64,000 nt of DNA from Cobetia sp. cqz5-12 (GTDB lineage: Bacteria; Pseudomonadota; Gammaproteobacteria; Pseudomonadales; Halomonadaceae). The notes beneath the pieces were generated by a model. It saw nothing but the letters and a program-made list of their open reading frames with translations, was not told where the DNA came from and did not search any database. A program made the translations under genes and the position numbers. The DNA lies in the NCBI RefSeq assembly GCF_016495405.1, contig NZ_CP044522.1, positions 1,984,001 through 2,048,000 of the forward strand, written 5' to 3'. Shown here in pieces: positions 21,754 to 30,657 of the stretch (position 1 is the first letter of the stretch; the number at the start of each line of letters is the position of its first letter).

Positions 21754-22413
21754 TTACCCCTTGCGGGCTGCGTCGTAGGCCAGGTGGTCCGCCTGCTGAA
21801 CGCTGCTGGTGGTCAGGTTGGCAGACGTCTCCGGGTGGCTGGCCTTGTCGACCGGCGACCAGGCGCCGTCTTCATGGCCACGGTAGACCACACGCTGACG
21901 GAAGATGTCGGAGACGGTCTCGGCATCGCCGGCCAGCAGGGCCTTGGTGGAGCACATCTCGGCGCACAGCGGCAGCTTGCCTTCGCTGATGCGGTTGGCA
22001 CCGTACTTCTCGAACTCTTCTTCCGGGCTCTCGGCCGGGCCGCCGGCACAGAAGGTGCACTTGTCCATCTTGCCGCGCTCGCCGAAGGCGCCTTGCTGCG
22101 GGAACTGCGGGGCGCCGAACGGGCAGGCGTACAGGCAGTAGCCGCAACCGATGCAGATGTCCTTGTCGTGTAGGACGATGCCGTCATCGGTCTTGTAGAA
22201 GCAGTCGGTGGGGCAGACCGCCATGCACGGCGCGTCATCGCAATGCATGCACGCCACCGAGATGGAGACTTCGCTCGGCTTGCCGTCGTCCAGGGTCACC
22301 ACGCGACGACGCTGAATGCCCCATTCCGTCTCGTTGGCGTTCTTGCAGGCTGTCACGCAGCCATTGCACTCGATGCAGCGCTCTGCATCACACAAAAATT
22401 TCATCTGGGCCAT
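21754..22413 (-). CDS. fdhB: Formate dehydrogenase beta subunit, 4Fe-4S
   Basis: 219-residue FdhB of the FDH3 type. Four cysteine groups are visible: CDAERCIECNGCVTAC at the N-terminus, CMHCDDAPCMAVC, CIGCGYCLYAC, and CTFCAGG with a later cysteine. These carry four [4Fe-4S] clusters that pass electrons from the molybdenum subunit to the cytochrome b subunit. There is no export signal of its own, so it presumably travels with the Tat-exported alpha subunit. The start has AAGGAG upstream. The 130-bp gap to fdhA holds no gene. Confidence 0.93.
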   Translation of the reverse strand: MAQMKFLCDAERCIECNGCVTACKNANETEWGIQRRRVVTLDDGKPSEVSISVACMHCDDAPCMAVCPTDCFYKTDDGIVLHDKDICIGCGYCLYACPFGAPQFPQQGAFGERGKMDKCTFCAGGPAESPEEEFEKYGANRISEGKLPLCAEMCSTKALLAGDAETVSDIFRQRVVYRGHEDGAWSPVDKASHPETSANLTTSSVQQADHLAYDAARKG

Positions 22414-22543
22414 GGTGCTTCTCCTTCACGGCCTGTCGCCGGGTTCCTCGGTCAACAGGCCGGATGATTCTGGTAACGGATACGTCCGATCGTGTCTTGC
22501 GCTGCGTCCGGGCCGCGTCACCGGGGCGCGGCCGTCACTCGAG

Positions 22544-25390
22544 TCAGGCGAGGCTGACGCGGCACAAGGTGACCTTGGTTTCCTGCATCAGGGTCACGGG
22601 GTCGTAGCCGTAGGTGGTCGCGGTATTGGCCGATTCACCGAGCACATAGGGCACGGTGCCTTCCGGATAGCGGGACTCGAGGGATTCGCCTTCGTAATGC
22701 CCACCGAAGTGGAAGGGCATGAAGACGACATCCGGGCCGACACGCTCGGTGACCATTGCCATCACCTTGACGCGACCGCCCTCGGCGCCCTCGACCCACA
22801 CCATGTCGCCGTCCTTGATGCCTTGGTCATTGGCCAGTGCCGGATTGATCTCGACGAACATCTCCTGCTGCAGCTCGGCCAGCCACGGAATGGAGCGTGT
22901 CTCTTCGCCACCTCCTTCGTATTCCACCAGGCGGCCCGAGGTCAGGGTGATCGGGTACTTGGCGCTGACGTCCTTCTCCTGGATGGAGGCGTAGAGCGTC
23001 GGCAGGCGATAGATCGACTCGGAATCCGGCCAGGTCGGGTAGTCCTTCACCAGATCGCGACGCGCGGTGTACAGCGGCTCGCGGTGCTTGGGGATCGGGT
23101 CCGGGAAGGTCCACACCAGGGCGCGCGCCTTGGCATTTCCGTAGGGGATGCAGCCGTGCTTGATGCACACGCGCTGGATGCCGCCGGAGAGATCGGTCTT
23201 CCAGTTCTTGCCTTCCGCCTCCTGCTTTTCCTCGGCCGTCAGGTCATCCCACCAGCCCAGCTGCTTGAGCAGCTTGTCGGTGAACTCCGGATAGCCATCC
23301 TCGATCTCGGCTCCCTTGGACCAGGAGCCTTCCGCGAGGATGTTGGTGCCGTTGTGCTCCACGCCATAACGCGCGCGGAAGTTGCCGCCACCCTCGGCCA
23401 CCGTCTTGGAGGTGTCATACAGGATGGGCGAGCCCGGGTGACCCATCTCCGGTGTACCCCAGCACGGCCACGGCAGGCCGTAGAAGTCGCCGTTGGCCGG
23501 GCCGCCCCGGGCCTTGAGCGTCTCGAAGTCGAAGGTGTGCCAGTTCTGCTGGTGTGCCTTCAGGCGCTCAGGGCTCTGGGCGGTGTAACCCACCGTCCAC
23601 ATGCCGGCATTGAACTCGCGCGTGATGTCCTCGACGACGGGCACGCTGCCCTCGACCTTGATGTTGCGGAACAGCTCGTCGGCGAAGCCCAGCTTCTTCG
23701 CCAGCAGGTACATGATCTCGTGGTCAGGCTTGGACTCGAACATCGGCTCGATGACCTGATCGCGCCACTGCAGGGAGCGGCTGGAGTTGGTCACGCTGCC
23801 GGTGGTCTCGAACTGGGTCGCGGCCGGCAGCAGGTAGACGCCGTCGGTACGGTCGTGCATGACGGCGGCGATGGTCGGGTAGGGGTCGACCACCACCATC
23901 ATGTCCAGCTTGGCCATCGCCTTCTTCATCTCCGGCCCGCGGGTCTGGGAGTTGACGGCATGGCCCCAGTAGAACATCGCCTTGAGCGCGGTCCGCTGGG
24001 AGATGCGGTCCGGGTTCTCGAGCACGCCATCGACCCAGCGCGAGACGGTGATGCCGTTGGTGTGCATCGGCTTGCCGTCATGATATTCGGTCTGGTCGTA
24101 GCGGTTCTGGATCCACTCGAAATCGACGTTCCAGACCTTGGACCAGTGCTTCCACGCGCCTTCGGAGAGGCCGTAGTAGCCCGGCAGGGAGTGGGACATC
24201 AGGCCCAGATCCGTGGCGCCCTGGACGTTGTCGTGGCCACGGAAGATGTTGGCGCCGCCACCGGACTTGCCGATGTTGCCCAGTGCCAGTTCCAGGATGC
24301 AGTAGGCGCGGGTGTTGTTGTTGCCGGTGGTGTGCTGGGTGCCGCCCATGCACCACACGACGCTGCCAGGACGGTTCTGGGACAGGCGGCGTGCGACGTC
24401 GAGCATGTCGGCCTCGGCTACACCGGTGATGCGCTCGACTTCCGCCGGCGGGAACTTGGCGACTTCGGCACGCACTTCATCCATGCCGTAGACACGCTGC
24501 TGGATGTAGGCCTCATCTTCCCAGCCGTTCTCGAAGATGTGCCACAGCAGGCCCCAGATGTAGGCGACATCGGTGCCCGGGCGCAGGCGCACGTACTTGT
24601 TGGCCTTGGCGGCGGTCCGCGTGAAGCGCGGATCGACGACGATGATCTCGGCGTTGGAACGCTCCTTGGCCAGCAAGATGTGCTGCATGGCCACCGGATG
24701 CGCTTCGGACGGGTTGGAACCGATGAACAGGATCGAACGACAGTTGTGCATGTCGTTGAAGGAGTTGGTCATCGCCCCGTAGCCCCAGGTATTCGCGACC
24801 CCGGCCACCGTGGTGGAGTGACAGATACGCGCCTGGTGATCGACGTTGTTGGTGCCGAACAGGGCCGCGAACTTGCGCATCAGATAGGCCTGTTCATTGC
24901 TGAACTTGGCCGAACCCAGCCAGTAGATGCTATCGGGGCCGTGCTCCCTGGTGAGCTCGAGCACCTTGTCGCCGACTTCCTCGATGGCCTGCTCCCAGGA
25001 GAGCTTCTTCCACTTGCCGCCTTCGAGCTTCATCGGGTACTTGAGGCGACGGTCAGAGTGACCATGCTCACGCAGTGATGCACCCTTGGCGCAGTGCGCG
25101 CCACGGTTGAAGGGGTGATCGAAGGCGGGTTCCTGCTTGGTCCAGACACCTTCCTGGACCTCGGCATAGACGCCGCAGCCCACGGAGCAGTGTGAGCAGA
25201 TGGTGCGCTTTGTCTCGACCGGTGCGTCAGACACTTCGGTCTTGGCTTCGGCGCGTTTCATCATCGGGGCGGCCATGAAGCTCGCGGCGGCAAGGCCGCC
25301 GGTGGCGACACCGCTGCGCTTCAGGAACTGGCGGCGGTTGATGCCGAGTCCTGAGGTCTCTTTGGCAGAGGGGGTGGGGGTCAGTCGCAT
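22544..25390 (-). CDS. fdhA: Formate dehydrogenase catalytic (alpha) subunit
   Basis: 948-residue molybdopterin oxidoreductase that oxidises formate to CO2. The start at 25390 has AGGAG about 10 bases upstream. An in-frame ATG 10 codons earlier has no ribosome site. Residues 19-24 (RRQFLK) and the hydrophobic stretch after them form a Tat signal, so the enzyme acts in the periplasm. Cys65, Cys68, Cys72 and Cys100 (CSHCSVGC, HCAKG) bind a [4Fe-4S] cluster. The active-site residue is Cys190 in DHQARICHSTTV, so this is a cysteine enzyme and no selenocysteine codon is needed. TSGRLVEYEGGGEETRS marks the C-terminal molydopterin-binding domain. Genes for a chaperone, a small Tat protein and both partner subunits flank it in one operon. 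Confidence 0.95.
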   Translation of the reverse strand: MRLTPTPSAKETSGLGINRRQFLKRSGVATGGLAAASFMAAPMMKRAEAKTEVSDAPVETKRTICSHCSVGCGVYAEVQEGVWTKQEPAFDHPFNRGAHCAKGASLREHGHSDRRLKYPMKLEGGKWKKLSWEQAIEEVGDKVLELTREHGPDSIYWLGSAKFSNEQAYLMRKFAALFGTNNVDHQARICHSTTVAGVANTWGYGAMTNSFNDMHNCRSILFIGSNPSEAHPVAMQHILLAKERSNAEIIVVDPRFTRTAAKANKYVRLRPGTDVAYIWGLLWHIFENGWEDEAYIQQRVYGMDEVRAEVAKFPPAEVERITGVAEADMLDVARRLSQNRPGSVVWCMGGTQHTTGNNNTRAYCILELALGNIGKSGGGANIFRGHDNVQGATDLGLMSHSLPGYYGLSEGAWKHWSKVWNVDFEWIQNRYDQTEYHDGKPMHTNGITVSRWVDGVLENPDRISQRTALKAMFYWGHAVNSQTRGPEMKKAMAKLDMMVVVDPYPTIAAVMHDRTDGVYLLPAATQFETTGSVTNSSRSLQWRDQVIEPMFESKPDHEIMYLLAKKLGFADELFRNIKVEGSVPVVEDITREFNAGMWTVGYTAQSPERLKAHQQNWHTFDFETLKARGGPANGDFYGLPWPCWGTPEMGHPGSPILYDTSKTVAEGGGNFRARYGVEHNGTNILAEGSWSKGAEIEDGYPEFTDKLLKQLGWWDDLTAEEKQEAEGKNWKTDLSGGIQRVCIKHGCIPYGNAKARALVWTFPDPIPKHREPLYTARRDLVKDYPTWPDSESIYRLPTLYASIQEKDVSAKYPITLTSGRLVEYEGGGEETRSIPWLAELQQEMFVEINPALANDQGIKDGDMVWVEGAEGGRVKVMAMVTERVGPDVVFMPFHFGGHYEGESLESRYPEGTVPYVLGESANTATTYGYDPVTLMQETKVTLCRVSLA

Positions 25391-25604
25391 GACATCATCT
25401 CTCCTCGTCACCCGAATCATTGCCCGGGCCGCATGAGCGGGTCAGGGGGCAATGTCGGGAGCGGCGGTCTTTCAGATCAGGGGCAGTCCTGATCCGTGCC
25501 GACTTGTCACTGTCGATGGCGGGCGGAAACCTCTCCGCGCTGCCCGTTGTTCAGGCCGCTGGCCGCGCGCATGGCGCAGGCGCAGGGCACTGTCTATCTG
25601 GCAT

Positions 25605-25832
25605 TCAGTCACGCAGCGTGGCGTAGAAGGCCTTAACGTGATCGCTCTCGCGATAGTTGTCAGTGCCCTTGTCCTTGACGGGGGCCTCTGGCGCGGCCTG
25701 CTCCGGAATCACGGCACCGGCCAATGACCCTGCTGCGGCAACCCCTACGGTGCTGGCGCCCAATACGCGCAGGAATTTGCGGCGCCCCTGGCGCGCCTGG
25801 TTATGGCTGTCTTTTGCGTCATCAGTCTTCAT
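25605..25832 (-). CDS. Small Tat-signal protein of formate dehydrogenase region
   Basis: 75-residue protein with a twin-arginine signal (RRKFLRVLGASTVGVAAAGS, residues 18-37) and a short acidic tail ending DHVKAFYATLRD. Small proteins of this type are regularly found directly upstream of fdhA in such operons and are named only by location. The start is set by AGGAG eight bases upstream. It may help export or assembly of the complex, but no activity is known. Confidence 0.85.
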   Translation of the reverse strand: MKTDDAKDSHNQARQGRRKFLRVLGASTVGVAAAGSLAGAVIPEQAAPEAPVKDKGTDNYRESDHVKAFYATLRD

Positions 25833-25917
25833 GCTGATCTCCTGTCGGGAATGCTGCTGGGTGATGCGAGATGGATAGCCTTGCAGTCTCGAATGTTGCT
25901 TCACGTCATGCGTGACA

Positions 25918-26694
25918 TCAGTGTCTTGCGTCGGGCGCCACACTGGCTGGCGTGACGAGCTGGACGGCCTCGGCCGTCACCTGCTCGCCAGAGTTGTTTC
26001 CGGTCGCCGCATGCAGCGGGATCGAATCACCGAGGTTCAGGCGCTCTGCCCGCAGGAAGGCCTGCCCCAGGTAGCCGACGGCGGCATAGAAGGGGCTCTC
26101 GCGTCCCGCGAGGTCGGCGCAGCAGCGCTCGCCCCAGCTGGCCACATGACGGCGGAAGAAATTGACCTGCTCGCCGGGCACCTCATCGATCAGCATGGCC
26201 ATCACTTCGCACAGCGCGCCGAGATGATCCTCGGGCTCATGCACATCGCTTTGACGTTCGAAGCCGAGGCGCTTCAGGTCCTGGCGCAGGGCGACCAGTG
26301 GCATCTCCATCAGCGAGCCGGTGAGGTACCAGCTGGCGTAGGGCACTACCTCGCCCTGCACCACGCCTACCAGGCTCTGGAAGAAGTCGTCTTCCAGGCG
26401 GCGCGAGTCGCTGACGCGGGCGGCCAATGACAGCGACGCCAGCGCGCGCGGCAATTGTTGCTCGGCGGCCCCGAGCAGGCTGATGGCGTCATGGTCGAGT
26501 TCGGCCAGAAAGTCGATCAGCTCCGCATCCGGTGCCGCGCGCAGCAGCCGCGCCAGCAACCGATAGAGGTCGGCGCGCAATGCCTGCTGTTCTTCACTAT
26601 GGCTTATCAGAGAGTCGGCCGCAGTGGTGTCAGGTGCACGATCGTCAGTCCCACCTGCTGCAAAGTCGTCGGGAATCGACGTGGGTGATGTCAT
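25918..26694 (-). CDS. TorD-family chaperone for formate dehydrogenase
   Basis: Cytoplasmic TorD/DmsD-type chaperone (258 residues from the start at 26694), expected to bind the FdhA Tat signal and hold it until the cofactor is inserted. The helical core runs from about 40 to 215, with LYRLLARLLR, DDFFQSLVGV, PYASWYLTGSL and PEDHLGALCEVMAML typical of the family. An in-frame start 8 codons earlier overlaps the upstream gene and lacks a ribosome site. The chosen start leaves a 4-base gap. The C-terminal 40 residues look disordered. Confidence 0.88.
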   Translation of the reverse strand: MTSPTSIPDDFAAGGTDDRAPDTTAADSLISHSEEQQALRADLYRLLARLLRAAPDAELIDFLAELDHDAISLLGAAEQQLPRALASLSLAARVSDSRRLEDDFFQSLVGVVQGEVVPYASWYLTGSLMEMPLVALRQDLKRLGFERQSDVHEPEDHLGALCEVMAMLIDEVPGEQVNFFRRHVASWGERCCADLAGRESPFYAAVGYLGQAFLRAERLNLGDSIPLHAATGNNSGEQVTAEAVQLVTPASVAPDARH

Positions 26695-26698
26695 TGGC

Positions 26699-28621
26699 TC
26701 AAACCTTGAGTTGGGCATCGGGATTACGTGCCATTTCGTGCCAGATGTCCTTGACGCGGCAGTCGCTGCACATCTTCAGGCGCAGTGCGCCATCGCCCTG
26801 GAAGTAGGCATGCGAGGCCAGTTTGGTCTGCATCGCCGTGATAGTGGCGGTGGAGCCGAACGGCGTGCCACAGCTGATGCAGGGGAAGGGCACATCCTGC
26901 TTGATGAGCTGCGGTTCGCGGCGCACGTCGGGCTGCGGAGCAAAGCCTGGGGTCAGGGTGATGACCTGCTCCGGGCATGCCTGCTCGCACAGGCCACACT
27001 GCACGCAGTCACCTTGAGTGAAGGATAGTGCAGGCGACGTGCGATTGGCCGAGAGAGCGCTGGTCGGGCAGACGGCGACACATCCCTGACACAGCGTGCA
27101 GTTGTCGCTGTCGACGTTCACCACGCCGAAGGGCGCGCCTGTCGGCACGGCGACGCTGCCCTGCGCCAGGTCCGCGACCGACAGTGTCGCCAGGTGATCG
27201 AGCACCCGATTGAGGCGTTCGCGCTTGCCGGGGCGTGCCTGCGGCTGACCCAGCAGCCAGTCACGGGCGATCGGCTGGCTGGGTTGCTGCTCTTCTTCAC
27301 TATCCGCGCCCGGTGCCAGAGCGACACACAGCGGCGTGATCGGGGGCAGGGGGTCAGCCTCGCGGGCATCCATTTGCGGCAGGGTGGCCGGCAGTGATAC
27401 GAAGCGGATGCGCGGCTCGCCACTGTCCGCATTGGCAAGTCCCATGCTGTCGAGCAGGGTCAATGCCAGGCGACGTTCGCTCTCGAGCTGCTGGTACTGG
27501 CCTGCGGGCAGGTCGTGGGTCAGTTCGACGATGACCTGCGTCGCGCCAAGTGCGAGTGCGGCCAGCCACTCGTCGTGCCCGGTGGCGGAGATTTCCTCGA
27601 GGGTGATATCGAGGCAGCGCTCCTGGTCGACACTCGCCAGGGCAGTCTGCGCGGCAGGGGATTGCTCCAGCCGATAGCGCAGCAGCGGGTAGAGGCCCCC
27701 GCCATCCTGATAGCGCTCCAACAGGCGCTGGATCTGCTCCATGCGCTGCTCGGTGGGGGGCTGGGTGAAGCTCAGTGCGCCGGTCGGGCAGGCGCTGACG
27801 CAGCTGGCTGCGCCGTGGCACAGGTATGGGTCAATCTCGATATGCGCATTGCGACGACCGGCCACCGAGAAGATGGCATCGGCGCTGCACGATGACAGGC
27901 AACGCGTACAGCCGACATTGCCGGCACTGGAGTGCGCGCAGGTATCGAGATTGACGGTCACGTAATTCGGTTTGTCGAAGTTGCCGATCAGGCCCGCGAA
28001 CTGCATGGCCCAGGCGGTCAGCTGTGACAGTGATTGCTGGGAGGCTTCAGCATCGGCGACCAGCTGATCCAACTCGGCGATGACGTCCGCACCGGCTTGC
28101 AGATAGCCGGGCGGTGGCAGTTCCGCCTGGTTGAGCGGCTGGCTGGACAGGTCAGCGACCAGGTCGAAATGGGGCGCGCTGCCGGCACCTTGCGGCACCA
28201 GTGCGGCAGCCAGATTGACGCCATCGCTGGCAAGGCTGAACTGGCCGAGGTGGCCGCTCAGCGCGAGCATGTCACGCGGGGCGCTGTGCACAGGCAACGA
28301 CTCGCTGGCGGCGAGATGCTGTTCGTCCATCGTCACCAGCGCACTGTTGTCCTGCTCACTGATCAAGAGTGCCACCGGCAGCTGAGCGGTGGCCGGCAGG
28401 CGGGTCAGCAGGCTTGCCAGCGCTCGCACTCGCGCTTCGCTGCCGATGATCACGGTGCGTCCCAGACTGTGATAACGGATGGGCGCGCTACCGGCATCCG
28501 TCGCCAATAGCGGCAGGCTGGAGGCTGATGAGCCACCCATGGCGGATGACAGGGCGCGTTGGCGTGCTTGTTGATTGAGGGCGCGTTGAGCGCTCTCGAG
28601 GCTTGAGCTGAGCATCCTCAT
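26699..28621 (-). CDS. Multi-cluster 4Fe-4S protein of fdh operon
   Basis: 640-residue soluble Fe-S protein at the head of the operon. Residues 1-210 match no domain I know. A first ferredoxin-like region has an unusual pattern, C228-x9-C-x2-C-x3-C, then C268-x5-C-x3-CP. A second region (about 525-580) has two classical clusters, CTLCQGCVAVCP and CVQCGLCEQACP. Near the C-terminus CISCGTPF and CSDCRVKDIW form a possible zinc-ribbon-like site. Related proteins accompany formate dehydrogenases in Halomonas, Pseudomonas and Cupriavidus and may deliver electrons or help maturation. No membrane segments or export signal are visible. The chaperone gene follows after 4 bases. Confidence 0.82.
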   Translation of the reverse strand: MRMLSSSLESAQRALNQQARQRALSSAMGGSSASSLPLLATDAGSAPIRYHSLGRTVIIGSEARVRALASLLTRLPATAQLPVALLISEQDNSALVTMDEQHLAASESLPVHSAPRDMLALSGHLGQFSLASDGVNLAAALVPQGAGSAPHFDLVADLSSQPLNQAELPPPGYLQAGADVIAELDQLVADAEASQQSLSQLTAWAMQFAGLIGNFDKPNYVTVNLDTCAHSSAGNVGCTRCLSSCSADAIFSVAGRRNAHIEIDPYLCHGAASCVSACPTGALSFTQPPTEQRMEQIQRLLERYQDGGGLYPLLRYRLEQSPAAQTALASVDQERCLDITLEEISATGHDEWLAALALGATQVIVELTHDLPAGQYQQLESERRLALTLLDSMGLANADSGEPRIRFVSLPATLPQMDAREADPLPPITPLCVALAPGADSEEEQQPSQPIARDWLLGQPQARPGKRERLNRVLDHLATLSVADLAQGSVAVPTGAPFGVVNVDSDNCTLCQGCVAVCPTSALSANRTSPALSFTQGDCVQCGLCEQACPEQVITLTPGFAPQPDVRREPQLIKQDVPFPCISCGTPFGSTATITAMQTKLASHAYFQGDGALRLKMCSDCRVKDIWHEMARNPDAQLKV

Positions 28622-29124
28622 CCTTATTCGGTCGTGGCGGACCTTGCATGCAAGCTGCCGTCAGGTGGCAGGCGGGTGATACAGGTCCCGGTCGTCGCTG
28701 ATTCTCGCGGCCTCTCGCGGTCTTTCGCGGTGAGGGCCGGGTCGGCGATCGACAGTCTTTCAGTGAGGGATTCATGACATGCCAACCGTCTTTGCATATT
28801 GTTGATGCCATTGCCGTTTTACGCCTGATGAGAGAAAGGCGCTGTCAGGTCGCGCAGGCACTCATCACCGTAGGCGGTTGACGCCAGTCATCATCTTCAA
28901 GTATTGGCATGTCATGCTGAATCTTGCAGGTGCGTTGCAGTCAGTGCGCCTTGAGCAGGCGCGTCAGGGTGACTCATGAGGCATCAGGATGACCTCGGTC
29001 AGATGTGTCCGGCTTACTCGTGGGTCATAATGACTCATGTCGGTTATGCGGCGCGTCATCCTGACGCCCTTGGGCCTTAGTCCTTAATCCTGAGCCCTGA
29101 TGCGCTTATGGGGCCAGCCCCGGG
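28622..29124. other. Intergenic region upstream of the fdh operon
   Basis: About 500 bp without a gene between DUF3306 and the Fe-S protein gene. It should contain the fdh operon promoter (minus strand). Three 10-bp repeats occur at 28701-28730. I found no clear promoter hexamers. Confidence 0.5.
28701..28730. repeat. Three 10-bp tandem repeats upstream of the fdh operon
   Basis: Units ATTCTCGCGG, CCTCTCGCGG and TCTTTCGCGG lie end to end, 80-109 bases upstream of the Fe-S protein start codon. They share a TCGCGG core. Confidence 0.6.
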
Positions 29125-29898
29125 TCACGGCTTGTCGCGGACGACGCCGTTATCATCTGACGCGGGAGCTGGCTCGGACGAGTCTTCTGCTGACATCGCT
29201 TGCGGGCTTGGTGATTCGACTATCTCGTCCCTGTGCGACGCGTGTGACTCATCCACTGGCGCCCCACCGTCAGGCGCCTGCTCAGGGATCTGTTCGCGTG
29301 TCTCCAGCGTCGTATCCGCCTGGGGTGTCTCGCTTGTCTCATCGAGCTTTTCCAGGCCTTCTTCGACCTTGCGGGTCCAGCTGCGCAGCGTGTCGGCGAC
29401 ACCTTCGGCGAGGGGGCGCATCTTGGAAAAGTCCTGGTCGTAGTCATCCAGCCCATCGCGCACCGAGTGCTCGCCACCCATGAAGATGCGTCGCAGTGCA
29501 CGCTGGCGCAGCGCCGGATCCACGCCGCTCTGCATGAAGGCGCTGATGTCGGCGTCTGGTGTCAGGGTGTCGGGGTCTGGCAGCTCGATGGCTGACACTT
29601 CGGTATCGTCAGCGTCCGATGCCTGCTGATCGCCCTCAGGTGATGCCTGCTCGGCTGCCGAGGAGGGGCTGTCGCCGTTCAGGGGGGCGTGCTGCGAGGC
29701 GCTCGCTGCAGGGGTAACAGCGCTGTTGTCAGCGACGTCTCCCGCCTGTGAGGGCGGAAGGGTGTTGCCTCTGGTTCCCTCGAGGCTGTCCAGCTGTGCC
29801 AGTTGGTCTTCACGCCGGCTGTCGCCTTGCTTTCGGCGTGACCAGCGCGAGAACAGGCCTTCATTGGCAGGGCTTGCGTTATCGTCGTGCTGGCTCAT
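29125..29898 (-). CDS. DUF3306 family protein
   Basis: 257-residue protein recognised as DUF3306 from FSRWSRRK near the N-terminus and the core LPDPDTLTPDADISAFMQSG followed by GLDDYDQDF. The rest is Ser/Ala/Asp-rich and probably disordered. No signal or membrane segment is seen. The gene overlaps the DUF3305 stop by four bases (ATGA). This pair is a standard companion of formate dehydrogenase clusters and probably acts in assembly, but the role is not established. Confidence 0.85.
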   Translation of the reverse strand: MSQHDDNASPANEGLFSRWSRRKQGDSRREDQLAQLDSLEGTRGNTLPPSQAGDVADNSAVTPAASASQHAPLNGDSPSSAAEQASPEGDQQASDADDTEVSAIELPDPDTLTPDADISAFMQSGVDPALRQRALRRIFMGGEHSVRDGLDDYDQDFSKMRPLAEGVADTLRSWTRKVEEGLEKLDETSETPQADTTLETREQIPEQAPDGGAPVDESHASHRDEIVESPSPQAMSAEDSSEPAPASDDNGVVRDKP

Positions 29899-30452
29899 GA
29901 CGTGCTTTCCGTACCATCACCGGGTTGTTGCGCCTTGTTGGTCGTCGCGGCTTGCTGCTCTGCCTGACTGGCGCGCCCGGCGCCCTTGCGTTTCTTCTTC
30001 TTGCCTTCGTCGATGCGCTCACCGTGACGGGCGAGGTAGGCTTCCAGCCACACCATCAAGGCCGGCGGCATCGGCACGTCCAGCACCAGCTGGTCGCCAT
30101 CCATCCACTGTGATGCCACCTCCTGACAGGCTGTCACCACGCGGGGCTGCATGCCGTCGGCTTCGCGCTCATCGCATTGGACGAACAGGCGCGGCTGCTC
30201 GCAGCGCAGGTTGTAGCGGTAATCGGTGCGCTCAGTCAGATGAAGCTGCAGCGGCAGGATGCGGCGATGCGCCACTTCTTCAGCGGCGGCAGGCTCTGCT
30301 GCGTGCGTGTCCGCCTCTGGCGTTGCGGAGGGCGAGAGGTCGGCAATCCGCCAGGTGTCGATGCTGAAACGCCCCAGTTTCTGCGTGGTGGGCGCCAGGG
30401 TGACGCTCAACCAGCGGGTGTCGTCACTGCGGGGAGGGATGGATTCAGACAT
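29895..30452 (-). CDS. DUF3305 family protein
   Basis: 185-residue protein of the DUF3305 type, with an N-terminal beta-rich core (WLSVTLAPTTQKLGRFSIDT, then LQLHLTERTDYRYNL and PPALMVWLEAYLARHGE) and a Lys-rich tail (GKKKKRKG). The start at 30452 has AAGGA six bases away. An in-frame start 23 codons upstream lacks one. It is transcribed divergently from fdhD across about 205 bp and coupled to DUF3306. Confidence 0.83.
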   Translation of the reverse strand: MSESIPPRSDDTRWLSVTLAPTTQKLGRFSIDTWRIADLSPSATPEADTHAAEPAAAEEVAHRRILPLQLHLTERTDYRYNLRCEQPRLFVQCDEREADGMQPRVVTACQEVASQWMDGDQLVLDVPMPPALMVWLEAYLARHGERIDEGKKKKRKGAGRASQAEQQAATTNKAQQPGDGTESTS

Positions 30453-30657
30453 GGCTTCCTTGATCACTGCTGTACCCGCAAGCGGGTCTGAAAAGAATGT
30501 TGCGATGGTACTGGTTTGCAAGATACATGCCGCTGCGCGGGATATCAGGGTCTCGATCAGTCAGTGCGGGGACAGCTCTGCCATCGGACTGGTACTCTAC
30601 GGCGATTCAGCGCAAGAATTGCCATTCCAACCGGCTCGATCAGGGAGACCCGAGTTC
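30453..30657. promoter_or_regulatory. Divergent promoter region, DUF3305 / fdhD
   Basis: A 205-bp gap between two divergent starts that must hold promoters for both. A regulator encoded at the end of the fdhD unit is a natural candidate to act here. No operator could be recognised by eye. Confidence 0.45.

Noticed and set aside
22316..25078. Plus-strand open frame of 920 codons over fdhA
   Set aside because: High-GC shadow of fdhA. The minus frame has complete catalytic and cluster motifs, and the plus frame has none.
28488..28811. Small minus-strand frame upstream of the fdh operon
   Set aside because: It overlaps the start of the Fe-S protein in another frame and has no ribosome site or recognisable content.
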